Position numbers and translations under genes: made by a program. From NCBI GenBank assembly GCA_020726265.1, contig DYSZ01000003.1:1-57175 (forward strand): a DNA stretch of 57,175 nucleotides, given 5' to 3'. The notes under the pieces are model-generated. The model had not been told where the DNA came from. It saw only the letters and a list, made by a program, of their open reading frames with translations, and ran no database searches. This document shows, in pieces, positions 8,937 to 18,481 of the stretch (position 1 is its first letter; every line of letters starts with the position of its first letter). The DNA is from Draconibacterium orientale. GTDB taxonomy: Bacteria > Bacteroidota > Bacteroidia > Bacteroidales > Prolixibacteraceae.

Positions 8937-10382
8937 TTATTTATCCCACCAAATTTTGGCGTCCATAGTGTCACCACCCTCAAGTGATGCAATTGCTGAT
9001 TCAAGAGCTTCACCGGTCAGGTTATATTCATTGTTTCCATAAACAAATCTGCGTGGAATTTTCTTTGAGCTGTTTACAGCATCAACTGCCGGAGTCAATT
9101 CAGGAAAACCTGTTCTTCTCCATTCGCTCCATCCCTGCATACCGTCAGGATAAGTGGCGATATAACGCTGAGTGGCAATTTGTTTCAGATTGGCACCTGT
9201 ACCTGTTGTACCAAGGGCAACTTTAGCATTGGTAAAGTAATTAGCGGGAGGAGTAGCTACTTTCCATTGTGCGAATGAAGCCTTGATACCTGCTTCATAT
9301 TTGGCCTGAACATTTTCAGTTGTCCAACCTCTGTCAGCAGCTTCGGCTCTTGCTAAAAGAACTTGTGCAGCACCAACAACAAGAAGCGAACCGTTATCAG
9401 GGCGATATGAATCAGCTAAAACTTTTGCCCAATTGGCATTATTACCTGTCCAGGCTTCAGCTTTTGCACGTGTCCAACCATAAGGAACACCCACATTCGA
9501 TGAACCAAAAGCAGCCTGACGACCATCGTTTAAATCACCCATTAAAGTGGTCATTGTTTCACTTTCCCCGAAGTCTTTACGTCCATCATACATGGCATAA
9601 TATGGGAATTTGAATGTTCCACCTGCATAGTTGATTACAAAATTATCACTGTTCGATTCGACTGAACCGGCAGCGTGAGCTAAAGCAGCTTTAAACTCAG
9701 TAGCAGCATAATCTGACGGGCCGGCATATCTTTTCGATAACCTTAAAGCCATCAACATCCGCAATGAGTTGGCTGTTTTTTTCCATTTTGCAGCATCGCC
9801 ATTAAATACGATATCACCCTTTACAGGAGCTCCACCGTCAAACAGATCAACAGCAGCTTTTAAATCGACAATAATACCTTTATAAACAACTTCCTGCTTG
9901 TCGTAGGTAATTTCTGTACTGCCAGTTAATACGCCTGTGTAAGGAATATCTCCGTAACGGTCGGTAATAATCCAGAAAATATAGCTTTTAAGAATTGTAG
10001 CAACAGCAACCTGGTTAGCATTTGAACCATTTGTAAGCACTAAATTCTTTGTAGCTTCATTGGTATTATAATTAATGATATTCTGCAAATCCATCAACAT
10101 ACCGGCATAACTTGGTATATCAGCTTTGTTTGATGAATACAACGAAGCATCAGTATATTGTGTTTCAGACAAATACTGACAATAGAGTGCTGGCCTGTAA
10201 GTACTATTTGATGCATAGCCACCGATTCCGGAAAGAACGTTGGTTAACAAAGCTGAAGTAATCGGGTCGGTAGTTGCAGCCGGATTTGTGTTTGTATCAC
10301 CAAAATCCTCGAAAGTTTCGCAACCTGTAATCAGGGATAATCCTAAAACAGCAGCTAAAGTATATTTAAATATATTTTTCAT
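8937..10382 (-). CDS. SusD/RagB-like outer-membrane lipoprotein
   Basis: A 481-residue SusD-type lipoprotein, the lid that binds substrate over a SusC barrel at the cell surface. The signal peptide ends in the lipobox LITGC (Cys about 21). The sequence falls in the SusD-like group with DTNTNPAATTDP near the start, KWKKTANSLRMLMALRLSKR in the middle, YIATYPDGMQGWSEWRRTG later and the C-terminal end KIWWDK, the hallmark of the second SusD family. The paralogue at 17062 has the same plan and ends KLWWDK. It lies between susC (34 bases upstream) and the lipoprotein gene. Substrate not predictable from sequence. Confidence 0.9.
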   Translation of the reverse strand: MKNIFKYTLAAVLGLSLITGCETFEDFGDTNTNPAATTDPITSALLTNVLSGIGGYASNSTYRPALYCQYLSETQYTDASLYSSNKADIPSYAGMLMDLQNIINYNTNEATKNLVLTNGSNANQVAVATILKSYIFWIITDRYGDIPYTGVLTGSTEITYDKQEVVYKGIIVDLKAAVDLFDGGAPVKGDIVFNGDAAKWKKTANSLRMLMALRLSKRYAGPSDYAATEFKAALAHAAGSVESNSDNFVINYAGGTFKFPYYAMYDGRKDFGESETMTTLMGDLNDGRQAAFGSSNVGVPYGWTRAKAEAWTGNNANWAKVLADSYRPDNGSLLVVGAAQVLLARAEAADRGWTTENVQAKYEAGIKASFAQWKVATPPANYFTNAKVALGTTGTGANLKQIATQRYIATYPDGMQGWSEWRRTGFPELTPAVDAVNSSKKIPRRFVYGNNEYNLTGEALESAIASLEGGDTMDAKIWWDK

Positions 10383-10416
10383 TTTATATTGTTTTTATAG
10401 TTATACCTGTTATTAA

Positions 10417-13400
10417 TTAGAAACTAACTTTCAGGTTAGCACCAAATGATCTTACACCAGGGAACTGACCGCGTTCGCCACCTGCCTGGCTGATTTCAGA
10501 AGGATCGAAGTCTTTGGTTTGAGCATAAATCAGCCAAACATTCTGTCCAACAACTGAAATTTCAGCTTTTGAAATCACACTGCCAATACCCATTTTATGA
10601 ACAGGTATGAAATAAGAGAAACTCAACTCACGAAGTTTGAAGAAACTCAAATCATAGACATGTTCATCATAGATATCGCGGGTATAGAACTGATGGTAAT
10701 AATCCTGTCCTTCAACATAGTAATCAACATCTTCACCAGCAGCGTTAACCCCACTTACGTGAACACCACCACCATCAGCGACTGCATCACGAATCGGAAT
10801 ACCATTATCGTTTAATACAGCTGTACGGGCAGTCAAACCAGAGAAAGTACCCCACATATCAGACAATGAGAAGAATTTACCACCTACCTGGTAGTCGAAG
10901 TTTACGTTAAGTGCAAAATCTTTGTACCTGAAGTTGTTCTGAATACCACCGGTAACTTCTGGAAGTACGTTTCCAAAGTAAGTCTTTGGATCAGCAGTGA
11001 AGAAACCGTTGTTATCAAGAACTGGTTTCCCATTGTTAACATGATCAACCTTATTACCTTCCCCATCAACAGCCTGGAAAAGTTTTTTACCACCGCCATA
11101 CAACTGGCCCCATTCTTCACCCACACGGTGAACCATATCAGGTGTACCACCACCCCACTGGCTCTGAACCACAAACTGGTCGATACCATCAGCAATTTTT
11201 ACCACCTTGTTTTCCATCAGGTAACTTACTGTGGCATTAATATCCCATTTGAATTCTCCCCAAATAGGACGGAGATTTAGGATTGCATCGATACCTTTTT
11301 TGCTTATTTCACCAGTATTGATCAATTTAGATGTGAAACCACTGAAGTTAGGAATTGAAACTGCATAAGGAATATCTTTTTCTGAACCATCCCAATATGT
11401 AACAGTTAAACCAACCCGGCTTTGCAAAGCGCGTAATTCCAGACCAACTTCTTTTTGCTGGTTAACAGCACCATGAATATTCGGGTCAACCAACTGATCA
11501 GGTGTTCCCATCAGGAAGTTTCCGTTCCACTGATATTGACCTACACCGTAGGCAAAACCCGGATATTGGTAAATACCAATTGTTCTTGGGATTTCACCCC
11601 ATGATGCTCTTAATTTTCCATAAGAAAGCATTTCTGAATCAAGCAGATCGCTGAAAACAAACGAACCTCCGAATGATTTTGAAAGCACGTTATTATTTAC
11701 ATCAGGTAAAGTTGAATACCAGTCATTACGTAAAGTGAATTCAGCAAAGAGAAAATCTTTATAACCAACATCACCGCGTGCGAACAATGCCCTGTATTTT
11801 TCTTTTGACCTAGCATTTCCAATTGATGCCTGACTTTTAGAGTTTGAAACAGTATAAAGGTCAGGAACATTTAAACCATCAACTGTATTAGCAGAGTTTG
11901 ATTTGTATATAGAATTGAAAATATCAGTACCGGCATTGGCATTAATTTTAAAATCCTGAATTGTTTTTACGTAGCTCAAAATCGCTTCGTAGTTCTCACG
12001 AACTGAATATGTGGTAGAAGTACTATAATAACCTTTTGCTTCAGGCGAATTACCTGTAGTTTGTGTACCACTTTCGGCTAACTGGCTGCTGTACATCGAT
12101 TCGCTCCATGTATTGTTTTGCTGGCGGCGATAGGTACCTTTAATACTTAAATCGCTAGTGATTTTGTAATTTGCTGAAACATCACCAAATAAACGATCAG
12201 CACGTGTATATTGCTGAACTAAATCAAACCATTTGTAAAAGTTGTACCAGTAGTTACCTGCATAAAACTGTTTTTCGTTTGCCGGATTGTAGACAGTCGG
12301 GTTGTTATGGTTCCAGCTGCCCCAGATACCTGACGGTGTTCTGATATCTTTCAGTTCTTTCATCATATTCATATCAACATCCCTGTGAAACCACTGGTTG
12401 AATGAACCTGTTGACTGGTTTGAATATGCATCATCAAATTCTCCATCAGTTAAAGTGGTGTAGAAATTTACATTTGCAGTTACCGAAAATTTATCAGTTA
12501 CATCGATTACTGATCTTACCGAGAAATTGTGTTTTTGCAATGATGTTCCGGGTAAGTTACCTGTAACAAGATTGTTACCATAACTAATCCTTGTGTTTTG
12601 TTTGTCTGTAGCTTTACTGAAACTGATGGTATTGTTTACCAAAGTTCCATTCTGGAAGAAGTCGCGGGCATTGTCGGGCTGAGGAACGAGTTTGGCAGTT
12701 GTACCAGTGTATTTCGAACCTTCGTACCATGAATACCATGGGATATATTCCTGACCTGCCATACGTGGACCCCAGCTGGCATCATCAGAATAATCGTGAT
12801 AATATTTACCATCCAACGCTTTCCAATGTCCCGGATCACCCTGTTTATAGTTGTACTGGGTCAGGTCCTGGTTTGCACCACCAGCATATGAGTTCTGATA
12901 GTTAGGAAGGATGTAAACGCTTGTAACCTGCACACCTGTAGCAACATCAACTCCAAAACCTTTTGCTCCAACCCTTCCTCTTTTGGTTGTTACAACAATA
13001 GCGCCATTGGCAGCCGATGATCCGAAAAGTGCAGCAGCACTCGGGCCTGAAAGAACAGAAACATCTTCCACAAGGTCCATATTAATATCATTGGCATTCG
13101 GAAGAATAGTACCATCCACGACGTAAATAACACCACCGGATCCGGTTCCAAATCCACCTTCACCACGAAGCCTTATTTCGCCAGTACGGCCTAATGCAAC
13201 TGGCGACTGACTGCGTACCTGGATACCAGATACTTTACCAGCCAAAGCATTATTAATGTTAGTCTGGCGAACAGTGTTAAGTTCTTCTGATGAAATTACC
13301 TGTGTTTGCGAAGCAGTACTTTTAGCCGAACGCTTTGTTTCGTAAGCGCCGGTAACTAAAATTTCGCCAACAGCAATTGTAGAGGCTTTCATCGCTAAAT

Positions 13401-13674
13401 CAACTGTAGTACCTTCGATGACTACATCCTGGGTTTCCATACCCACAAAAGAAAAAGTCAAAGCCTGAGCATCCCGTGGAACCTGAAGCTGAAACTTACC
13501 ATCTACGTTTGTCACAGTCCCAAGGGTTGTTCCCTTGACAGAAACCGATACTCCGGGAATTGGTGTGCCATCGTCAGCCGATGTAACTGTTCCAGTTACA
13601 TTTTTCGTCTGTGCAATAACAACATTCAATCCCATGAAAAAGAGAATCGACCATAAAAGCGCAATTTTTTTCAT
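10417..13674 (-). CDS. SusC/RagA-type TonB-dependent outer-membrane transporter
   Basis: A 1085-residue TonB-dependent transporter of the SusC/RagA family. After a signal peptide ending near AQT (residue 23), a carboxypeptidase-regulatory-like domain occupies about residues 24-105 (VTGTVTSADDGTPIPGVSV and FSFVGMETQ). Next come the plug (about 110-230, with the AALFGSSAANGAIVVTTKRG motif) and the barrel, ending in an aromatic C-terminus (FGANLKVSF) needed for insertion by BAM. There is no STN domain, so no direct sigma/anti-sigma signalling is expected. It heads the first susC-susD-lipoprotein operon. Its 31-base leader is nearly identical to that of the second susC at 21697. Confidence 0.93.
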   Translation of the reverse strand: MKKIALLWSILFFMGLNVVIAQTKNVTGTVTSADDGTPIPGVSVSVKGTTLGTVTNVDGKFQLQVPRDAQALTFSFVGMETQDVVIEGTTVDLAMKASTIAVGEILVTGAYETKRSAKSTASQTQVISSEELNTVRQTNINNALAGKVSGIQVRSQSPVALGRTGEIRLRGEGGFGTGSGGVIYVVDGTILPNANDINMDLVEDVSVLSGPSAAALFGSSAANGAIVVTTKRGRVGAKGFGVDVATGVQVTSVYILPNYQNSYAGGANQDLTQYNYKQGDPGHWKALDGKYYHDYSDDASWGPRMAGQEYIPWYSWYEGSKYTGTTAKLVPQPDNARDFFQNGTLVNNTISFSKATDKQNTRISYGNNLVTGNLPGTSLQKHNFSVRSVIDVTDKFSVTANVNFYTTLTDGEFDDAYSNQSTGSFNQWFHRDVDMNMMKELKDIRTPSGIWGSWNHNNPTVYNPANEKQFYAGNYWYNFYKWFDLVQQYTRADRLFGDVSANYKITSDLSIKGTYRRQQNNTWSESMYSSQLAESGTQTTGNSPEAKGYYSTSTTYSVRENYEAILSYVKTIQDFKINANAGTDIFNSIYKSNSANTVDGLNVPDLYTVSNSKSQASIGNARSKEKYRALFARGDVGYKDFLFAEFTLRNDWYSTLPDVNNNVLSKSFGGSFVFSDLLDSEMLSYGKLRASWGEIPRTIGIYQYPGFAYGVGQYQWNGNFLMGTPDQLVDPNIHGAVNQQKEVGLELRALQSRVGLTVTYWDGSEKDIPYAVSIPNFSGFTSKLINTGEISKKGIDAILNLRPIWGEFKWDINATVSYLMENKVVKIADGIDQFVVQSQWGGGTPDMVHRVGEEWGQLYGGGKKLFQAVDGEGNKVDHVNNGKPVLDNNGFFTADPKTYFGNVLPEVTGGIQNNFRYKDFALNVNFDYQVGGKFFSLSDMWGTFSGLTARTAVLNDNGIPIRDAVADGGGVHVSGVNAAGEDVDYYVEGQDYYHQFYTRDIYDEHVYDLSFFKLRELSFSYFIPVHKMGIGSVISKAEISVVGQNVWLIYAQTKDFDPSEISQAGGERGQFPGVRSFGANLKVSF

Positions 13675-13705
13675 AGAAATAGTTTTAAATTAATAATTAA
13701 ACAGC
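13675..13705 (-). promoter_or_regulatory. Conserved leader upstream of first susC
   Basis: The 31 bases directly before the ATG match the 31 bases before the second susC (21698-21728) at 30 of 31 positions. The leader is AT-only over most of its length and reads TAAAACTATTTCT just before the ATG. It could be a translation-control leader or a remnant of duplication. Confidence 0.6.
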
Positions 13706-13833
13706 TTATAATAAAAAATATTTATTCAATAATTATACAAAATGCAACAAGTCAACGGTTTATTGAAAATTGGTTTAATCTACAGTAAAATCTAACTTTT
13801 CCCATTTCGTTTGTTAACAAATATTAACGATAG

Positions 13834-13863
13834 CAAATGTAAAAAAAGAATTTAATTACCAAA
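13834..13863 (-). promoter_or_regulatory. Promoter of the first Sus operon
   Basis: On the minus strand TTTG (13863-13860), an 18-base spacer and TACATTTG (13841-13834) fit the Bacteroidota promoter consensus. It implies a leader of about 150 bases before susC. The rest of the 13675-14090 gap is AT-rich, with no further recognisable element apart from the intron 3' exon. Confidence 0.6.
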
Positions 13864-14135
13864 AAAAATGAAATAAAAACAAGGACGTAAGTAATAAATC
13901 CTAAGTAAATTCAAGTATTTAACGATTTGAACTATTGCAGGTTCATGATAATTATAAAAATTCTGAAAAGTTAATAAATGTTGAAAAGTGTTTATTATAT
14001 TTTGCCGCAATACAGCTGAGAGAATCGAAACACCAATATAAAACGTGAACGAAATTAACGAGATTACGAATCACAATATCTTCAATTAAAAATCGGATAG
14101 GAGAAACAGGATTATTTCCCGTTTCGTCCTTCCAC

Positions 14136-14167
14136 ACCACCGTGCGTACCGTTCGGTACACGGCGGT
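14136..14167 (-). ncRNA. Group II intron catalytic domain V
   Basis: On the minus strand ACCGCCGT pairs with ACGGTGGT and GTACC pairs with GGTAC around a GAAC loop, leaving a two-base GC bulge on the 3' side. This is the standard domain V shape. It looks intact, in contrast to the broken protein gene. Domain VI follows as a GAAACGGG/CCTGTTTC hairpin (14103-14125). Confidence 0.85.
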
Positions 14168-14170
14168 TCC

Positions 14171-15593
14171 TTAATTTACGCCGTTCACTTTCCGATAATA
14201 ATCCATTAAAAAAATGTACCCTGCTTGTTTTAAACGCTCGTTGGTGATAGAAGTATTTATGATTGGGCTATTGGCGGTGCGCCAGTAGCTTTTTCTCGTG
14301 TTGGCAAATTCCCAGACTTTGTATTTTGCAATCCCAAGCTTTATGAGATTTCGCAAACGGGTTCGTATCCGTTTCCATTGTTTCCAGATTACCATCCGTA
14401 AGCGTCTGCGATACCATTCATCTACTTGTGATAGAAGTGTCTTCATATCCGCCAGCTTAAAATAATTCACCCATCCAGTAATGTACTGTTTGAGTGTTTC
14501 TTTCCATCTTGCATCTCCCCATCCGTTACTCCTCGATGTGAACTCTTTTATGCGTTCTTTCATCTTGGATAAGCTTTCGGATGTATCCGTAATCGTCCGC
14601 TTTTCCCATTTTCATAGAAAGAGTAGCCCAGGAATTTAATCCTGGAGATATAAGCTACTGCCGTCTTTTCCCTGTTTACTTTCAAAAATAGCTTCTCCTC
14701 AATATACAGAATGATGTTCGTTAATGTCCGTCCGGCACTCCGTTTGCTTTTGCATAGGATGACCATGTCGTCAGCATAACGAACAAAGCGGTGTCCACGA
14801 TTTTCAAGTTCCTTATCCAGTTCGTTGAGCATGATGTTGCTTAACAACGGACTCAATGGTCCTCCCTGTGGCACTCCAACTTCCGTAGTTTCAAACTTGT
14901 TCCGCACCAAAACACCAGCATGGAGATATTTATGGATGAGTGAAATGACCCGTCCATCTTTTATCGTCCGTGATAAAATCTCTATCAGTTTACTCTGATT
15001 GACTGTATCAAAGAACTTCTCCAAATCCATATCAACAGCATATTTATAGCCTTCGCTAATATGATCTATTTGTTCAATGCCTGATGTGTGCTGCGCTTGG
15101 GTCTGAATCCGTAACTATTGGGTGAAAACTGTTTCTCGTAAATGGGGGATAAAACTTGGGCAATAGCTTGTTGAACGACACGGTCAACTGCTGTGGGGAT
15201 GCCAAGCATTCGCATCTTCCCGTTTTCCTTGGGTATCTCTACCCTTCGAACCGGATTCGGTCGATAAGTTCCGTCCATGATGGCTTATATGTGTTCTTCC
15301 TTGTGGCGAACAATATAATCCACAAGTGATTCTACTTCCATCTTGTCCACTCCTCCGCTCCCTTTATTACTCCTAACCCGCTTATAGGCTTGGTTCAGGT
15401 TGAACGGAGATAGGATTTGATCCAACATTCCATTACTTGGTTGGTCTGCATTAGTGAGGTTGTTTTCAGTTATCCGAATGTAGGTCTGCCCTCCTACATA
15501 CCCTTCGAGTTCAGCTCTGTCTCTTTGCAGCCAGGTATCTTCCGATTTTTTCTGCTTTCTTCCCTTCATTCGGGAACATTCATTTACTTTCAC
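14171..15593 (-). pseudogene. ltrA: Group II intron reverse transcriptase/maturase, broken
   Basis: Remains of the intron-encoded protein, which would be about 470 residues: reverse transcriptase plus maturase (X) domain, no HNH endonuclease, as in IIC introns. Fragments in order are the N-terminus (15593-15288, ending KEEHI), [20 protein letters not shown] to THQAL (15278 down), the palm with YADD (14779-14768) and VPQGGPLSPLLSN, and the X domain ending KVNGVN. Lesions are an in-frame TAA at 15287-15285 (same frame on both sides, probably CAA to TAA), a one-base loss near 15068 where THQAL should run on as [17 protein letters not shown], and another near 14563 (PKAYP then KMKERIKEF). All motifs survive apart from these, so the decay is recent. 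Confidence 0.93.
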
Positions 15594-16009
15594 TTCTCAA
15601 GGTTCAGCCCTTCACTGGGTTTGTGAGTCCTCCACCCTTCTGTGATGCCTCGCTTCTTCCGTTACTATGGCCTCGGCTGACTTCTCTCAACAAATCTTTT
15701 TCAACCGTACTTCATACTTAGTTTCCGCACGTCTGTGATATCTCCCGTGGTAAAACAAATAACCTTCATTCCATGTACCCGCATCATTTACACTCCGGTT
15801 TCCGTGTAGTTTTAGGACTTCGTTTTGTGTTGCAAACTCGTCCAACCGGATATGCCTGATAATGTTCGTGTTCCTCGGGTCAGAACTTTGCCGCCAGCTT
15901 CCTTCAGATTCGCAGTCGCCCACAACACCCTTGCTCTTGGCTAATGATATGTACTGCAACACTCAATCGGGACTTGCACCCTATAGAATATGACCATGCC
16001 CGACACACC

Positions 16010-16037
16010 AAAAAAGCCGACAGGATATCCTGCCGGC
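16010..16037 (-). terminator. Terminator of the second Sus operon and intron target
   Basis: On the minus strand GCCGGCAGGA and TCCTGTCGGC form a 10-bp stem (one G-U pair) with a two-base loop, followed by TTTTTT. The intron begins one base after the T run. It ends the operon of 21697-16066. Confidence 0.9.
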
Positions 16038-16065
16038 TCATCTAAAATCTCATTAAAAAACACTA

Positions 16066-17031
16066 TTACTTTCTTACCACCTTTTCAATTGGTGTTAAAA
16101 GCGAAAACAATTCTGCAGACTTTTTCCCCGTTAATTCTATATCGGCAGTTAAAAAAGTAGCCCCACCAAGATATGATGAATATTGAGCTGCTAAACCTTT
16201 ATCTTCACCTGGATAATAAATATCATAAGTAATAATCATAATGGGATTGCTACCGCAATTTTCCCATTTTCCACTACCTTTTATCTCATAATCAAAAGCT
16301 TCGCCTTTATAATCAGTAGTATAAATATACTGCCTTGGAATATCCACAGAACCATTTCCTTTAACAGTCATTTTAAATGAACCTCCTGCGGTTATTTTTT
16401 CTCCCCACCAGTCTTCTATAAATTCCTTACTCATTCCGGCAACAATAAAATCTGTTCCACTTATCGAAGTTTCAATCTGACTTGCATAGAATGCATCTTC
16501 ACCACTCCATGTACCAACCAAATCAGCATTGCCATTGGCCAAAGGACAAAACTCAATGCGTTTAATATTGTAAGTCAGTTTTGTTCCTGTTGAGCTGGGT
16601 GAATTATGTTCGCCTGCGCTCATGTTTAATACAAATTTAACCGTTTGACCAACCGGCATATTAGCTGCCACTGTAGAGAAATTTACAGAACCTGATGTTT
16701 TACCAGCCGGAATTGTAATACTATTTGCCGATAAGGTGTACATGTTTGGCTTTAAAGTATTGGCAGGATCTGGAGTTAAATCAACCTTGATTTCAGAACT
16801 ACTTGGCATTCCCATCAATGATACAGCAATGGTTGATTTTGCCTCAACCAATGCACCCGCTTCTGTAACACCGGTTTCCATAGTCTTAGCAGCATTTATA
16901 AACTGCACATAATAGGTTGCATCTGCATTGGGTGCTGATGTCAGTGCATCAAACGCCACTTCTTCATCACATGAATAAAGAAATACCGATGTTATGCTTA
17001 ATGCAAAAATTAATTTGAATATATTTTTCAT
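16066..17031 (-). CDS. Sus-operon surface lipoprotein (second operon)
   Basis: A 321-residue lipoprotein with signal peptide and lipobox LYSC (Cys about 21). Residues about 30-160 look like an Ig/Calx-beta-type module (AGALVEAKSTIAVSLMG, ITIPAGKTSGSVNFS), related in layout to the lipoprotein of the first operon but with little sequence identity. The C-terminal half begins NADLVGTWSGEDAF and is rich in beta strand and aromatic residues, as in ligand-binding beta modules. It closes the second susC-susD-lipoprotein operon, 30 bases after susD, and is followed by a terminator. The ligand cannot be predicted. I do not recognise a named family for the C-terminal half. Confidence 0.7.
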   Translation of the reverse strand: MKNIFKLIFALSITSVFLYSCDEEVAFDALTSAPNADATYYVQFINAAKTMETGVTEAGALVEAKSTIAVSLMGMPSSSEIKVDLTPDPANTLKPNMYTLSANSITIPAGKTSGSVNFSTVAANMPVGQTVKFVLNMSAGEHNSPSSTGTKLTYNIKRIEFCPLANGNADLVGTWSGEDAFYASQIETSISGTDFIVAGMSKEFIEDWWGEKITAGGSFKMTVKGNGSVDIPRQYIYTTDYKGEAFDYEIKGSGKWENCGSNPIMIITYDIYYPGEDKGLAAQYSSYLGGATFLTADIELTGKKSAELFSLLTPIEKVVRK

Positions 17032-17061
17032 AATTTCAGAATTTTAATATTTCAATGCAGG

Positions 17062-18462
17062 TTATTTATCCCACCATAATTTATCGTTGATAGAAACAAT
17101 ACCGGGAACATTTGCCCCGTTGTACGAAATTTCATCCTGAGCATAAGGATAACGAGTTGGCATAGCTGGCAATACTGCCCCCGGATGAACTGTCATCACT
17201 GGCAATCCAACCCTGCGGTAGTCAGCAAATGCCTGACAGGTACCAAAGGTAGCAATGTATTTCTGGGTCATAATCAACTCCATTGATAAGGTTTGGCTTG
17301 CAATTTTGGCATTGTACCAATCATCAGTCATAGCAGTTCCGGTTACCCTTAAAATTGAAGCACCTACAGCTTTTTTCAACGCGTCAGAAGCTTCGGTTGA
17401 TTTGTTGAGTTTAAAGTTGGCTTCAGCTTCAATAAATTTCAATTCAGCATACGACATTATCATTGAAGAGGCTGTTGCTCCAGCGATATATGGGCCTGGT
17501 TTTGATGCATTTTCGTTTTGAGAACCAATTACAGAACCGGTATATTCTCCATTTCCATCTTTTGCAACATAAAAAGGAATACGAGGATCTTCAATCGATT
17601 TCATCAAATTCACTAATGTTGCGCCCATGCGAACATCAGTACGTTGCTCCATGAACTGGAAAATCGGATTGTGGTTTGCTTCTTCCCATGGTACCATCAT
17701 ATCGTCAGCGGTTGATGAAAATCCATTGGCAACTGCTGCCAGAGCTTCAGTATATGCTGCATTGCCTTTTACTGCAGAAAGCTGTAATAAATGACGTGCT
17801 TTAATTGAATAAGCTGCTTTTTTCCATTTGGCAACATTACCGGCATACATAACATCACTTTTCACAGCTACAAGATTTTCAGTTGTTGGCTTTCCAAAAT
17901 CGGCAATAGCACCGTCGAGCAGTCCCTGTAACGCAGTGTAAACCTGTTCCTGGGTATCGAATTTTGGAGTCAATACATTTTCATCACCTTTCAGCGCATC
18001 ACTGTATGGCATATCACCAAATAAATCAGTAGAAACACCAAGAGTTGTTGCCATCAGTACTTTACCAATTCCGGCATTGTACGGTGAATAAGCTCCTTCA
18101 GTATTTTCAGCTTTGTCAATTAATATTTTCGAATTAATTAAAATGCCTGAATAAATTGTACTCCAAAGATTATTGACATCTGCCGGTTGATATTGATAAC
18201 GTGAAATGGTGTAAGATTGTCTTGATACACCATCAAACTGTTGCATCCAATTATCAGTGGTTAATACCATATCGTTCCCTCCTAAAGTAAAACCAACGTT
18301 TTGCTGAATAGCAGGTAGCATCAGGTTCATTGGAACATCCGCAGGTGCATCGGGATTGACATTTACTTCTGTGTCAATCCATGTATCGCACGAGGATAAT
18401 ATTATAGCGGCTGCTAAAAATACTCCGGCGAATTTTACAGTGTTAAATATGTATTTTTTCAT
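17062..18462 (-). CDS. SusD/RagB-like outer-membrane lipoprotein (second operon)
   Basis: A 466-residue SusD-type lipoprotein of the same subgroup as the one at 8937. The lipobox is LSSC (Cys about 25). Shared features are NVNPDAPADVP near the start, KWKKAAYSIKARHLLQLS in the middle, SYAELKFIEAEANF in the helical repeat region, YIATFGTCQAFADYRRVGLP late, and a C-terminal KLWWDK. It lies 19 bases after susC2 and would form the substrate lid of that transporter. The divergence from the first copy suggests two related but distinct substrates rather than a recent duplication. Confidence 0.9.
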   Translation of the reverse strand: MKKYIFNTVKFAGVFLAAAIILSSCDTWIDTEVNVNPDAPADVPMNLMLPAIQQNVGFTLGGNDMVLTTDNWMQQFDGVSRQSYTISRYQYQPADVNNLWSTIYSGILINSKILIDKAENTEGAYSPYNAGIGKVLMATTLGVSTDLFGDMPYSDALKGDENVLTPKFDTQEQVYTALQGLLDGAIADFGKPTTENLVAVKSDVMYAGNVAKWKKAAYSIKARHLLQLSAVKGNAAYTEALAAVANGFSSTADDMMVPWEEANHNPIFQFMEQRTDVRMGATLVNLMKSIEDPRIPFYVAKDGNGEYTGSVIGSQNENASKPGPYIAGATASSMIMSYAELKFIEAEANFKLNKSTEASDALKKAVGASILRVTGTAMTDDWYNAKIASQTLSMELIMTQKYIATFGTCQAFADYRRVGLPVMTVHPGAVLPAMPTRYPYAQDEISYNGANVPGIVSINDKLWWDK

Positions 18463-18481
18463 GTTTACTGTATTTTAATTG

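Larger units (their letters stand above)
14091..16008 (-). mobile_element. Group II intron, IIC type
   Basis: A complete-looking bacterial group II intron on the minus strand. The 5' end is GTGTGTCGGGCATGG (from 16008 down) followed by TATAGGGTGCAAGTCCCGA. The domain I stretches GAAGGAAGC, GAGGAACACGAAC and GAGTTTGCAACACAAAAC, and the later GAAGTCAGCCGAGGCCATAGTA, cut here as GAAGTCAGC and CATAGTA, match the Oceanobacillus iheyensis IIC intron plan as I remember it. Domain V is 14136-14167 and domain VI about 14103-14125. The 3' end, near CTATCCGATT at 14091, is approximate by a few bases. The 5' exon is a terminator hairpin ending in TTTTTTG, the typical IIC target. The open reading frame in domain IV is broken. 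Confidence 0.9.

Noticed and set aside
15687-15962. A 91-codon frame upstream of the maturase on the minus strand
   Set aside because: It lies in domain I of the intron RNA, whose bases match the ribozyme core; no protein family is visible.
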